A DNA stretch of 38,091 nucleotides from Bacillus sp. MM2020_1 (GCA_011250595.1 JAANMP010000045.1:1-38091), one strand, 5' to 3'. Shown: positions 14,775 to 22,659, counted from the stretch's first letter. Notes: generated from the letters alone by a model not told the origin. Numbers and translations: made by a program.

Positions 14775-16649
14775 TTAGATGATTTCCTCTAGTTGTTGAT
14801 AGAGACGGTCGCGGCTGCTTTCCCGCAACTCCAATTCATGATATATTTTTTGCAGTAACTCAAGCTCGCTTTCTACTCCAAGTTTTTGTTTTAGATTTTG
14901 AATTTCTGCCTCAATTTCCTCAATTTTTTCTTCAAGTACGCCCGCCTCATCCTTTTCCACCCTTGATACTTTTGGCAAAGAAGTTTTGCTTAGCTCCGGC
15001 TTTTCCAGTGGTTGTTTTATCGTGATTGTTTCTTCCAGTTTACGCTTCGCCCAATCATAGTTTCCATCGAAAAAGCGAACAGTCCCATCCTGAAGCCAGT
15101 AGATTTTCTTAAATAATTTATTGAGGAAATAGCGGTCATGGGACACAGCTAAAATCGTTCCGTTAAACTGTTCCAGTGCTTCCTCTAACACCTCACAGGA
15201 ATCAATATCGAGATGATTAGTCGGTTCATCCAGGACCAAAAGATTAATATCCTGATACATCAACTGGGCCAGTCTAAGTCTCATTCTTTCTCCACCGCTC
15301 AGTTGACTTACCTTACGGAATACGGCCGGGCCGTAGAATAAAAACCGAGCTAAAATATGACGCGCTTCTCCTTCATTAACGACCACTTCAGACCGAAATA
15401 CGTCAATCAGTTGCTGATCGCCGATTTCCGTAAAGACATGTTGTGACAGATAACCAACTTTCACATTACTTCCAACCTTGACCACACCTTTATCCGGTTC
15501 CATTTCCTTTAGAATCATTTTTAACAGCGTAGATTTACCAGTGCCATTCTCCCCGACAATGGCGGTACGGTCCTTATATTGAACAAGCAGGTTCACGTGG
15601 TCAATCAGGGTCCTGCTCCCAAAACTCTTCGTAACGTCTTCCATTATGATCACATCTTTGCCGCTACGGTCAGCGGCTTCGAAATCAATCGCCATTTTTT
15701 TGACGTCTATCTTGGGACGCTCCAGTTTTTCAATCCGTTCCAGTGCCCTTTGCATATTTGTCGCTCGTTTATGAAGGGCTGCACTTGGTGGGTTGGAACG
15801 GTTTGCCCACTCACGGAGACGCTTAATCGCCTCTTTCATCTTTTTTATTTTCTTCTGTTGTTCTTGATACTCCTGAAATTCTCTTAACAATCGCTCTTCT
15901 TTCTCTTTCACATAACCGCTGAAATTCGTATGGTAGAGTTCAATTTCTCCATCTTCCATTTCCAGCACCTTTGTGACAACCTCATCTAAAAAGTATCGGT
16001 CATGGGAGATGAGGATAATTGTTCCCGTGTATTCCTTAAGGAAGGCCCCTAGCCATTCAATCGCCTTCATATCTAAATGATTTGTCGGTTCATCAAGCAA
16101 CAAAAGTTCTGGATTTTTCAATAAACTCAAACCCAGTCCAACTTTTGTTTTCTCCCCTCCGCTTAATGATGAGAAGGTTTTTTCAAGCAGGTCGGTAATA
16201 TTTAACCCGTTTGCAATCCGTTCCAATTGGGCATCCATTTCGTATCCGCCATTTAAAATAAACTCATCTTGTAGTTTCCCGTATTGATCCATTAATCTTT
16301 GGAGATCACCAGGAGCAATTTCCTGCCCCATTTCAACCTCTAATTGCTGTAGCTTGGTTTCTGTTGCTGTTAATTTCTCAAAAGCAGTTTTTAACACTTC
16401 CTTACTTGTCAGCTCTTTAAAATCAGGAATCTGAGCTAGATAACCGATTTTGAGACCCTTTTTCCAATGAATAACCCCTTCATCGACCGTTTCCTGATTG
16501 GCGAGTAATTTTAATAATGTTGTTTTGCCGCCGCCGTTGCGTCCGACAAGACCAATCCGGCTTCCTTCCTGAACTTCAAGGGATAAGTCTTTAAAAATTA
16601 TATTTCCTCCAAATGATTTGGCTATATGATTAACGCTGCAAATTATCAT
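14775..16649 (-). CDS. ABC-F family ATPase (ribosome-associated translation/antibiotic factor)
   Basis: The 624-aa soluble protein has two ABC domains and no membrane segments. Domain 1 has Walker A GRNGGGKT (36-43), signature SLSGGEKTKVGLG and Walker B LLLLDEPTNHLD. Domain 2 has GENGTGKST, QLSGGERMRLRLA and LLVLDEPTNHLD. Between them lies the charged P-site tRNA-interaction linker (about 240-310; SNPPSAALHKRATN). A C-terminal coiled coil (about 570-624) resembles YdiF/Uup. Both catalytic Glu are intact. ABC-F proteins bind the ribosomal E site and either resolve stalled translation or protect against ribosome-targeting antibiotics; the sequence does not tell which. The start ATG 16649 has AAGGAG seven bases upstream. 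The long 5' region contains a 44-aa ORF and two terminators. Confidence 0.93.
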   Translation of the reverse strand: MIICSVNHIAKSFGGNIIFKDLSLEVQEGSRIGLVGRNGGGKTTLLKLLANQETVDEGVIHWKKGLKIGYLAQIPDFKELTSKEVLKTAFEKLTATETKLQQLEVEMGQEIAPGDLQRLMDQYGKLQDEFILNGGYEMDAQLERIANGLNITDLLEKTFSSLSGGEKTKVGLGLSLLKNPELLLLDEPTNHLDMKAIEWLGAFLKEYTGTIILISHDRYFLDEVVTKVLEMEDGEIELYHTNFSGYVKEKEERLLREFQEYQEQQKKIKKMKEAIKRLREWANRSNPPSAALHKRATNMQRALERIEKLERPKIDVKKMAIDFEAADRSGKDVIIMEDVTKSFGSRTLIDHVNLLVQYKDRTAIVGENGTGKSTLLKMILKEMEPDKGVVKVGSNVKVGYLSQHVFTEIGDQQLIDVFRSEVVVNEGEARHILARFLFYGPAVFRKVSQLSGGERMRLRLAQLMYQDINLLVLDEPTNHLDIDSCEVLEEALEQFNGTILAVSHDRYFLNKLFKKIYWLQDGTVRFFDGNYDWAKRKLEETITIKQPLEKPELSKTSLPKVSRVEKDEAGVLEEKIEEIEAEIQNLKQKLGVESELELLQKIYHELELRESSRDRLYQQLEEII

Positions 16650-16718
16650 GTTCATTCTCCTTATTCATATAAATTAAAGATGAACACTCTCTTTTTAAAT
16701 AGGCTGTGTTAAACTTGT

Positions 16719-16824
16719 CTGTTGATTTCCGTTCCAGGAGCTTCGCTTTCCGCGGGCGTTGCGGGGAGCCTCCTCGGCCCCGTACTCCCGCAGGAGTCTT
16801 CGCTCCTTCCACTCCAATCAACAG
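16719..16824. repeat. MITE-like dispersed repeat with 9-bp terminal inverted repeats (full copy)
   Basis: The 106-bp element begins CTGTTGATT and ends AATCAACAG, a perfect 9-bp terminal inverted repeat. Its interior is G+C-rich in an A+T-rich neighbourhood (TTCCGCGGGCGTTGCGGGGA, CTCCCGCAGGAGTCTTCGC). Flanking TAGGCTGTGTTAAA (about 16700-16713) and TTTTACATAACCTA (about 16847-16860) are a further imperfect inverted pair. A partial copy lies at 22546-22591 in this window. Similar sequences are, to my recollection, common in Bacillaceae genomes. It separates the ABC-F start from the small ORF and terminators upstream. Confidence 0.75.
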
Positions 16825-16866
16825 AGTGCCAAAATCAACAGTAAATTTTTACATAACCTATAAATA

Positions 16867-16903
16867 AAAAAGCCGCGGGCATCTTTTCGACCCGCAGCTT
16901 TTA
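16867..16903 (-). terminator. Second of two tandem terminators upstream of the ABC-F gene
   Basis: On the minus strand AAAAGCTGCGGG/CCCGCGGCTTTTTT forms a long stem with a short A-rich loop and a T-tract. With the hairpin at 16915-16942 it follows the 44-aa ORF. Confidence 0.8.
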
Positions 16904-16914
16904 AAAAAGGGCAT

Positions 16915-16942
16915 GAAAAAAGAGTGCGTCAAGATGCACTCT
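16915..16942 (-). terminator. First of two tandem terminators after the 44-aa ORF
   Basis: On the minus strand GAGTGC (16936-16941) pairs with GCACTC (16922-16927) around an 8-nt loop, followed by TTTTTTC. It lies 34 bp after the stop codon of the 44-aa ORF. Confidence 0.75.
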
Positions 16943-16975
16943 CTTCCTACCTATTTTGGTGGGTAAAGAGATGTG

Positions 16976-17110
16976 TTATCGTTCTATATTCATTTTGTTG
17001 TTTTGAAAAAAGGGCAGACTCCCCCCTTTGAAAACTACACCATGAAAAATTGCACGATAAATATTAAGAGCTTCCAACCATAATAACCGTGCAAAAATAG
17101 AACGTTTCAT
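16976..17110 (-). CDS. Small protein, 44 aa, upstream of the ABC-F gene
   Basis: ATG 17110 is preceded by a near-perfect ribosome binding site (ACGGAGGTGGAG, six bases upstream). It opens a 44-codon frame starting MKRSIFARLLWLEALNIYRA and ending in TAA. The N-terminal half could form a short amphipathic or membrane-associated helix; the C-terminal half is basic. I do not recognise it. It is on the same strand as the ABC-F gene, 326 bp upstream, and two terminators stand between them. It could be an independent small gene or the upstream ORF of an attenuation-controlled ABC-F gene. Confidence 0.55.
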   Translation of the reverse strand: MKRSIFARLLWLEALNIYRAIFHGVVFKGGSLPFFQNNKMNIER

Positions 17111-17213
17111 CTCTTCTCCACCTCCGTTTCTAATCAAGTTATTTTTATTGTAAATTTTTCTGATAACGATTGCAAGCCCGTTTTTTCTGATAAATCTAAA
17201 GGTTGGGAATTTG

Positions 17214-17339
17214 ATTCCGCCTAATAGGTTGTTTATTCCGCGAACACTTGGGTGAATTCCGCTAACCCGAAAGATTATTCCGCCAAACTTCCAAGTTATT
17301 CCGCTAACTTAGCCATTTATTCCGCCAACCCGCTTTAAT
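17214..17339. repeat. 21-bp tandem repeat, six units
   Basis: ATTCCGC occurs at 17214, 17235, 17256, 17277, 17298 and 17319, exactly 21 bp apart each time. Each is followed by a more variable part, often (C/T)AA(C/A)(C/T). On the minus strand the core reads TTAGCGGAATAA-like. The array touches the stop codon of the unknown gene at 17335, so it forms the 3' flank of that transcript. Spacers differ between units, so this is a diverged or core-conserved array. Confidence 0.85.
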
Positions 17340-17748
17340 GAAGGTACTTTTTACGAGAACCCTGCCTTCTACGGAAGACAAACTTTCGAAAATCATCTTC
17401 CTTTAAATTCCCATCGTAGATTAAGAAGAGTAAGGATTGATATTCTGGATACCGCCCCTTGACAAAAAGGGCGAAATCCTTTCGATCGCCCTTTTGTTTC
17501 ATTTTAAACTCTTCCTGTCCAATGATTTCTTCAATCTTCTTCTCATAATAGGCCTTCGTATCTTCCCACTTTTCCTTGCGATTCACCAAAACATCTCTGG
17601 CATAGTCAGGTAATTTCTCAATCACAAGATCAATATAGCCTTCTGACCACATTATCATTTTGTCCTTTTCAGGAAGTTCAAAGACCATATTCATCAACTC
17701 AAGATCATCGACTGTATCCGTTGCTGCATATTTCCCGACCCGATTCAT
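17335..17748 (-). CDS. Hypothetical protein, 137 aa
   Basis: I do not recognise this protein. It is soluble, charged and predicted mostly helical (for example MIMWSEGYIDLVIEKLPDYA and WEDTKAYYEKKIEEIIGQEE), with an aromatic-rich C-terminal region (FALFVKGRYPEYQSLLF) and a basic tail (FRRRQGSRKK). The start ATG 17748 is preferred because AAGAGGTG lies nine bases upstream; a GTG four codons earlier overlaps that site. It lies 27 bp downstream of the PrsA-like gene on the same strand, so it may be the last gene of the htrA-prsA transcript. The 21-bp repeat array begins right at its stop codon. Confidence 0.7.
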   Translation of the reverse strand: MNRVGKYAATDTVDDLELMNMVFELPEKDKMIMWSEGYIDLVIEKLPDYARDVLVNRKEKWEDTKAYYEKKIEEIIGQEEFKMKQKGDRKDFALFVKGRYPEYQSLLFLIYDGNLKEDDFRKFVFRRRQGSRKKYLH

Positions 17749-17775
17749 CTTGTTGTTCACCTCTTGATTGTAGGG

Positions 17776-18663
17776 TTAAGCTTCTTCTAGGGTATTCTCG
17801 ATTTTATAGTTCTTCTTCTTAGCCTCTAGCCAGGTTGTATACTCAGATTCAATTTTCTGATCAAGTAAAGTCGCTTTAATTTTAGCTTTACTATCATTAT
17901 AATTTGCTACTTGTGCTTCCTTTTTAGCCACAACTTTAATAATATGATATCCATACTTTGTCTTTACTGGTTTACTCACTTGATTTACGGCTAGTCCAAA
18001 GGCCGCATCGTCAAATTCTGTAACCATTGTCCCTTTTGCAAAATAACCAAGATCCCCACCTGAATCCTTCGTACTATCATCGGTAGAATATTCTTTGGCT
18101 AACTTCGCAAAATCACCGCCATCGTTAAGCTTTTGTAGGACCTCATTCGCAGTCTTTTCATCTGCAACAAGAATATGACTAGCTTTTATTTGCTCCGCCT
18201 TTGCAAAGGAATCCTTGTTTTCATCAAAATAAGTCTTCATTTCCTCATCGGTAATTGTAATTTCCGGCTCAAGCAATTTTTTAATCGTCAAATAGTTTTT
18301 TAAATCTTGTTTTAGAAATGCCAATGTAGTGTTGTTGCTTTCAAGTGCCTGATTAAAGGCATCTTCGCCTCCATAAGATGCTTTTAGTTTTTCGATCTCA
18401 TTAGTCAGTTCACTAGCTTTCACACTAACTTTTTGCTTTTTAGCTTCTGCAGCGACAATTTTATCGCTTATTATTTTATCAACAGTGGCTGTACCGTACT
18501 GCGCGACCATTTCACTGTATAACTCGTCTTTACTGATTGCCTCACCATTTAACTTTGCGACCGTCTCATCCTTCTTTAGGGTGAAACTTAACGAGATACC
18601 CATCGTAATTAATAGCACTAATATTATTAGTACAGTCTTTTTATGTTGCTTTAATAAGGACAT
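17776..18663 (-). CDS. PrsA-like extracytoplasmic foldase (parvulin), membrane-anchored
   Basis: The 295-aa product has one N-terminal membrane segment (about 9-28), a helical SurA/PrsA-type chaperone region (about 33-150), and a parvulin rotamase domain (about 155-250). The parvulin domain shows QIKASHILVADE, FAKLAKEYSTDDSTKDSGGDLGYFAKG and KTKYGYHIIKV. Classical PrsA is a lipoprotein with a lipobox Cys; none is present here (LSFTLKKDE follows the membrane segment), so it is probably held by an uncleaved signal anchor, like YacD-type proteins. It should help fold proteins emerging from Sec on the outer face. It lies 20 bp downstream of htrA on the same strand, which fits a joint fold-or-degrade module. 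Confidence 0.9.
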   Translation of the reverse strand: MSLLKQHKKTVLIILVLLITMGISLSFTLKKDETVAKLNGEAISKDELYSEMVAQYGTATVDKIISDKIVAAEAKKQKVSVKASELTNEIEKLKASYGGEDAFNQALESNNTTLAFLKQDLKNYLTIKKLLEPEITITDEEMKTYFDENKDSFAKAEQIKASHILVADEKTANEVLQKLNDGGDFAKLAKEYSTDDSTKDSGGDLGYFAKGTMVTEFDDAAFGLAVNQVSKPVKTKYGYHIIKVVAKKEAQVANYNDSKAKIKATLLDQKIESEYTTWLEAKKKNYKIENTLEEA

Positions 18664-18683
18664 TTTTTAAGTTCTCCCTTTTG

Positions 18684-20129
18684 TTATTCTGAAAGTTTCA
18701 CATTGACCGACATTTGTTTTCCGTTACGGTAAACTCCAAATTTTATTTCATCACCCTTGTTTACTTTTGTGTATAAATATTTCTTAAGTTCTGAAGAACT
18801 AGTAATTTCTTTTCCATTCATGGAGATAATAATATCCTTTACTCGCAGTCCAGCGTTTGCTGCTGCAGAATTAGGCTCAATGGTTGTAAGCATGACACCC
18901 TTTGTTGTGTTCGGCAAGTTTTGCCAGTACATTTGTGGAACTTGATCAAGGTCAGAAAGCCCTACCCCAAGATAGGGACGGTCAATTTTCCCGCTTTTTA
19001 TTAATTGATTCACAATTGGAATCAGGTCATTACTTGGAATCGCAAAGCCTAACCCTTCGACACCACTCTCAGAGATTTTTAAACTATTAATGCCAATCAC
19101 TTGCCCTTGTGGGTTAATTAGGGCACCGCCGCTGTTCCCTGGATTGATTGCAGCGTCCGTCTGAATAACATTGGTATCCCAATTTCCCGCTGAAGTGGTT
19201 ACTGCGATGCTTCGATTCGTCGCACTTACAATCCCTTGTGTTACTGTTCTTGATAGATCAAGTCCGAGCGGGTTTCCAATTGCATAGACCTGGTCGCCCG
19301 GGCGGAGTGTAGATGAATCACCAAAATCGGCTGTAGCCGTCACGTATTTGGCATCAATTTTTAATACAGCGAGATCCGTTAAGGCATCCGTACCAACCAC
19401 TTCTGCGGTTGCCTTTTCGCCGTCAAACAAAGATACTTCAAGTTTTGAGGCCCCTTCGACCACGTGGTTGTTGGTAACAATATAGGCTTTGCCATTATTT
19501 TTTTGAAAAATAACCCCAGAGCCTGATCCACTTTCCACACTTTGTGAAGAGTTAGGATCTCCATAAAAATTATTCTGTTGTTGTTGATAATTGACGATCC
19601 CGACAATGGCTTTTGATACCTTTTCGACCGTATCCGCAATTGAATTAGATGATGCCGCTGTTGGTTGAGCCACAACTGCAGTTACCTGTGTACCTTGTTG
19701 AGAACTGCTTGCCTCTTGATTCTCCACTTTCGGGAAATGATCATTGATATAGTCTGTATAAGGAAGAATGGCTAATGTCAAAACAGACCCAATTACTCCT
19801 GCTGCAAGTGTAGAAACAAATCCTTTTGCGCTCCGTTTTTTCTTATTCTTTTGATCAACCTGACTGAAAGTACGCGATTGCTCCATTTCCGGTGGTAATA
19901 ATACTTCCTCCGTGGGTTTAAAATCTGTAGTTTCTTCTCGCTCCTCACGCTCCATAAAATCGTTCACCTCAACTTTGTAAGTTGCATCGACTGCATATTT
20001 ATTTTCTTCGGAATGATTGACATTGATTACATCTGTAATTGGTTCTTCTCTAATCGTATTTCCGATTTTCTCAGATGAATTTTGTTGACTTTTTTCAAAT
20101 TCATTTTCATTTTCATTTTTAAATTCCAT
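18684..20129 (-). CDS. htrA: HtrA/DegP-like membrane serine protease
   Basis: The 481-aa S1C protease has an acidic, Asn/Glu-rich cytoplasmic N-terminus (1-98), a membrane anchor (about 102-124) and an extracytoplasmic trypsin-like domain with catalytic His222 (NNHVVEG), Asp252 (DALTDLAVL) and Ser333 (NPGNSGGAL). One PDZ domain occupies about 385-478 (VMLTTIEPNSAAANAGLRVKD). It degrades misfolded secreted proteins. B. subtilis has three paralogues (HtrA, HtrB, HtrC/YyxA), and I cannot say which this equals. The start ATG 20129 has GAAGGAGA ten bases upstream; a TTG three codons earlier overlaps the site. Three 7-bp direct repeats upstream suggest control by the adjacent OmpR-type regulator. 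Confidence 0.92.
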   Translation of the reverse strand: MEFKNENENEFEKSQQNSSEKIGNTIREEPITDVINVNHSEENKYAVDATYKVEVNDFMEREEREETTDFKPTEEVLLPPEMEQSRTFSQVDQKNKKKRSAKGFVSTLAAGVIGSVLTLAILPYTDYINDHFPKVENQEASSSQQGTQVTAVVAQPTAASSNSIADTVEKVSKAIVGIVNYQQQQNNFYGDPNSSQSVESGSGSGVIFQKNNGKAYIVTNNHVVEGASKLEVSLFDGEKATAEVVGTDALTDLAVLKIDAKYVTATADFGDSSTLRPGDQVYAIGNPLGLDLSRTVTQGIVSATNRSIAVTTSAGNWDTNVIQTDAAINPGNSGGALINPQGQVIGINSLKISESGVEGLGFAIPSNDLIPIVNQLIKSGKIDRPYLGVGLSDLDQVPQMYWQNLPNTTKGVMLTTIEPNSAAANAGLRVKDIIISMNGKEITSSSELKKYLYTKVNKGDEIKFGVYRNGKQMSVNVKLSE

Positions 20130-20176
20130 CTCACTCAATCTCCTTCAAAGATTTTCTATCTTGTCTATACTTTAAC

Positions 20177-20204
20177 TAACAAATCTTAAGAAATTATTAA
20201 CAAA
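20177..20204 (-). promoter_or_regulatory. Candidate response-regulator binding site upstream of htrA
   Basis: On the minus strand three heptamers, TTTGTTA (20198-20204), TTTCTTA (20187-20193) and TTTGTTA (20177-20183), are spaced 11 and 10 bp apart. This is the one-helical-turn direct-repeat layout bound by OmpR/PhoB-family regulators. The last copy overlaps the expected -35 region of the htrA promoter. Confidence 0.5.
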
Positions 20205-20251
20205 CTATAACGGCTTTTGGAAATATCCAAGAAATTATATCTTTTTTGCAC

Positions 20252-20285
20252 AAAAAAGCTGCCGGCAACCCGCCCGCAGCTTTTC
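20252..20285 (-). terminator. Terminator of the kinase gene next to htrA
   Basis: AAAAAAGCTGCCGG (from 20252) pairs with CCCGCAGCTTTT (to 20284) around a short loop, with a T-tract on the minus strand. It separates the two-component operon from the htrA promoter. Confidence 0.8.
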
Positions 20286-20293
20286 ATAAACTA

Positions 20294-21712
20294 TTAAAGT
20301 TTAATCACGAATTTGGTCCCTTTACCTGCTTCACTGAACACATTAATTTCGCCATTATGAAGCAGAACTAATTGCTTAACAATCGAAAGTCCTAAACCAA
20401 ATTCACCGTAGGGATTACTGGTCCTGGAAAGATCAGCTTTATAGAAACGACGCCAGATGTTTTCTAACTCACCCGGATCGATGCCAATCCCCGTGTCTTC
20501 CACTTCAATGATGGTCGACTGATCCTCCATTCTTCCGCGCAGCCAAATGGTCCCGTCCGAGGTAAACTGAATGCTATTTTTGGTAATGTTTATTAATATT
20601 TGAATCAGACGGTCATAGTCAGCATTGACCATAACATCCGGTGAAGCATCAATCACAATTTGAACTTTTTTATCCTCTGCTTGCGGCATTAATTGTTCCT
20701 GAATAATTTCTAATAACTCCAGGAGCTGAAAATCTTCTCTATATAATTGAATCTGATTGGAGCGAATTTTGTCGTAATCCAAGTTTTCATTGACGAGGCG
20801 AATCAGTCTTTTTGCTTCTTGGCTCACTAAATTAATCCCACGTTCTTTATCTTCTTCCGGAATCATGTCATTTTTCAAACCCTCGATGACGCCGCTAATT
20901 GTCGTTAATGGTGTCCGCATTTCATGAGAAACATCAGACAAAAATTGTCTTCGTCTATTTTCAAGACTTTCAATTTCCTCCATGGAGGTATTAATTTTAT
21001 CAACCATATGATTAAAATCGTTTGCTAATTCTCCGATTTCATCAAAATTAGCTGAAGCTACGTGTACATGATAATTCCCGGCAGAGACAAGGGAGGTTGC
21101 TTCTCGAAGACGTTTAATCCGGTTAACATGAATCCTCGATAAAAACCAACTAAGCAGAAAGGACACGGCCAGTGCAATAAGGATGGTATATAGAATAAAC
21201 TGATTGACACGGTGAATCATTACACTTGAGCCGCTTATCGGAGAAGTTAACAGAATTCCTCCGATAAAGTTCCCGTTATCAAGATACGGTAAAACAACAA
21301 AGGTAACCCCTTCTTGGCCAAACCTTTTAAAATCACTTTTCACTACCAGGGTTCGCCCCTTTGAAATCCGATCCCAATCCTTGTCTGATAATCCTCGAAT
21401 AGCCGGACCTTGTTTTCCTACTGAGTAAAGGTTTCCATATTGATCAAACATACTAAAGCTCATTTTTCGAGTCACTAACACAGAACTATACCGATTAATA
21501 ATTGACTCCGTCGCTTGCGGAGTTTGTTCAATATCTGACAGGATGGACTTCCCGTAAGAAATGAGCTCGTTTGCTTTGTTCTCATAGACCAGATTTTCTA
21601 CATAATGGGCAAATAAAAGACTTAATACTAAAAAGGCAACAATAATAATACTGATGTGACTAAAGAATTGTTGGTAAATATACCTAAACTTCATCTGCTT
21701 TGACTGATTCAT
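20294..21712 (-). CDS. Sensor histidine kinase of the HtrA-linked two-component system
   Basis: The 472-aa membrane kinase has TM1 at about 15-37, an extracytoplasmic sensor domain of about 130 residues, TM2 at about 171-193 and a HAMP domain (about 192-245). The HisKA domain carries phospho-acceptor His263 (SDVSHEMRTPLT). The HATPase domain has ITKNSIQF (N box), VEDTGIGID (G1), RRFYKAD (F box) and FGLGLSIVK (G2). The gene overlaps the response regulator by about 29 bp. In B. subtilis the secretion-stress system CssRS controls htrA and htrB, but this kinase does not look like CssS. It resembles YkoH-type kinases, so equating it with CssS would be wrong on this evidence. A role in sensing envelope stress is inferred from context. 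Confidence 0.92.
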   Translation of the reverse strand: MNQSKQMKFRYIYQQFFSHISIIIVAFLVLSLLFAHYVENLVYENKANELISYGKSILSDIEQTPQATESIINRYSSVLVTRKMSFSMFDQYGNLYSVGKQGPAIRGLSDKDWDRISKGRTLVVKSDFKRFGQEGVTFVVLPYLDNGNFIGGILLTSPISGSSVMIHRVNQFILYTILIALAVSFLLSWFLSRIHVNRIKRLREATSLVSAGNYHVHVASANFDEIGELANDFNHMVDKINTSMEEIESLENRRRQFLSDVSHEMRTPLTTISGVIEGLKNDMIPEEDKERGINLVSQEAKRLIRLVNENLDYDKIRSNQIQLYREDFQLLELLEIIQEQLMPQAEDKKVQIVIDASPDVMVNADYDRLIQILINITKNSIQFTSDGTIWLRGRMEDQSTIIEVEDTGIGIDPGELENIWRRFYKADLSRTSNPYGEFGLGLSIVKQLVLLHNGEINVFSEAGKGTKFVIKL

Positions 21713-22385
21713 CAAACTTATACCCTACCCCCCATACCGTATGGAAGAATTGCTGCGAGCTTGTTTCTACTTTTTTCCGCAGTCGTTTGATGTGAACATC
21801 GACCGTCCGCTCATCACCGTAAAACTGATAACCCCACACTCGTTCAAGCAGCTGTTCTCTTGAAAACACCTGGCGGGGATGTTCAACCAAATAATAAAGT
21901 AAATCGAACTCCTTTGGTGTTAAGTTTGTGACCGACGTTCCATCGACAATTACTTCTCTGGTATTTTTACTTACCTTAAAGTGGTCGGTCTTGAGAGAAT
22001 CGTCACTTTCTTTTGGAACTTGGGTTTGGAAGCGACGCGTTACTGCCTTAATTCTCGCCATTAATGTCAGTGGACTAAATGGCTTGGTCACATAATCATC
22101 CGCTCCCATTTCCAGCCCAAGTACCTGGTCTGACTCACTGTCTTTCGCTGTTAACATAATAATCGGAACCGTATAATTTTCTTGACGGATTTTACGACAA
22201 ATCGTTACCCCGTCCATTCCAGGCAGCATCCAGTCGATAATGAGAGCATCCCATGTACCTTCTTTTATACGGTTGTATCCGACAAGGCCATCATTGACAA
22301 ACTCCCCATCAATACCTTCTTTGGCAAAAAACATTTCAATCATGGAACACACACTTTTATTATCTTCAATCACTAATATCTTCAA
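21684..22385 (-). CDS. OmpR/PhoB-family response regulator next to htrA
   Basis: The 233-aa product has a receiver domain with Glu7/Asp8, phospho-acceptor Asp51 (IIDWMLPGMDG), Thr79 and Lys101 (VTKPF). The C-terminal winged-helix DNA-binding domain has NLTPKEFDLLYYLVEHP, RTVDVHIKRLRKKVE and WGVGYKFDE. It starts at TTG 22385 with AGGAGTGG about eight bases upstream. It is co-transcribed with the kinase gene, which overlaps its 3' end. Direct heptamer repeats at 11-bp spacing occur both upstream of this gene (22490-22507) and upstream of htrA, fitting autoregulation plus control of htrA. Confidence 0.94.
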   Translation of the reverse strand: MKILVIEDNKSVCSMIEMFFAKEGIDGEFVNDGLVGYNRIKEGTWDALIIDWMLPGMDGVTICRKIRQENYTVPIIMLTAKDSESDQVLGLEMGADDYVTKPFSPLTLMARIKAVTRRFQTQVPKESDDSLKTDHFKVSKNTREVIVDGTSVTNLTPKEFDLLYYLVEHPRQVFSREQLLERVWGYQFYGDERTVDVHIKRLRKKVETSSQQFFHTVWGVGYKFDESVKADEV

Positions 22386-22486
22386 TATCGATCCACTCCT
22401 ACTACAACTTAAAGTGTTCTTTTTATTAAGTTTATCTCAAATTTTAGGCATATCAACAATAAATACAATTATTCCCTACTATTTAA

Positions 22487-22507
22487 TAGTTTGTTCATAG
22501 TTTATTA
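22487..22507 (+). promoter_or_regulatory. Candidate response-regulator direct repeat upstream of the two-component operon
   Basis: TAGTTTGTTCA (22487-22497) is followed directly by TAGTTTATTA (22498-22507), an 11-bp direct repeat. The heptamers TTTGTTC and TTTATTA resemble those at htrA (TTTGTTA). The orientation is opposite to transcription and the site is about 105-120 bp upstream of the regulator start codon. Confidence 0.35.
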
Positions 22508-22545
22508 ATATATAAGAGGGTCTGACCAGCGCCAAGCATTACTCT

Positions 22546-22591
22546 GCCCCGTCCTCCCGCAGGAGTCTTCGCGCCTTCCACTCCAATCAAC
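22546..22591. repeat. Partial copy of the MITE-like repeat (one end only)
   Basis: About 46 bp closely match the right-hand end of the element at 16719-16824, including CCTCCCGCAGGAGTCTTCGC and the terminal CTCCAATCAAC. The left half is missing, so this is a truncated copy. It lies between the two-component operon and the quinone oxidoreductase gene. Confidence 0.75.
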
Positions 22592-22613
22592 TTGGCTAGA
22601 AAATCAATTAAAA

Positions 22614-22641
22614 AGAGGCTTGAATCACTTCAAGACCTCTG
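22614..22641 (-). terminator. Terminator at the end of the acyl-CoA operon
   Basis: AGAGGCTTGAA-TCAC-TTCAAGACCTCT forms a hairpin with small internal mismatches, followed on the minus strand by TTTTTAAT. It lies 19 bp past the quinone oxidoreductase stop codon. Confidence 0.75.
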
Positions 22642-22659
22642 TCATACGTTTATTTATTA

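Noticed and set aside
17214..17339. CRISPR-like array
   Set aside because: The repeats are 7-bp cores at a 21-bp period, with no 25-35-bp repeats, unique spacers of usual length or cas genes nearby.
18684..22385. Orthologue of the CssRS-HtrB locus
   Set aside because: The kinase sequence and its HAMP/HisKA context do not resemble CssS, and no TTTTCACA-type octamer repeats are seen upstream of htrA.
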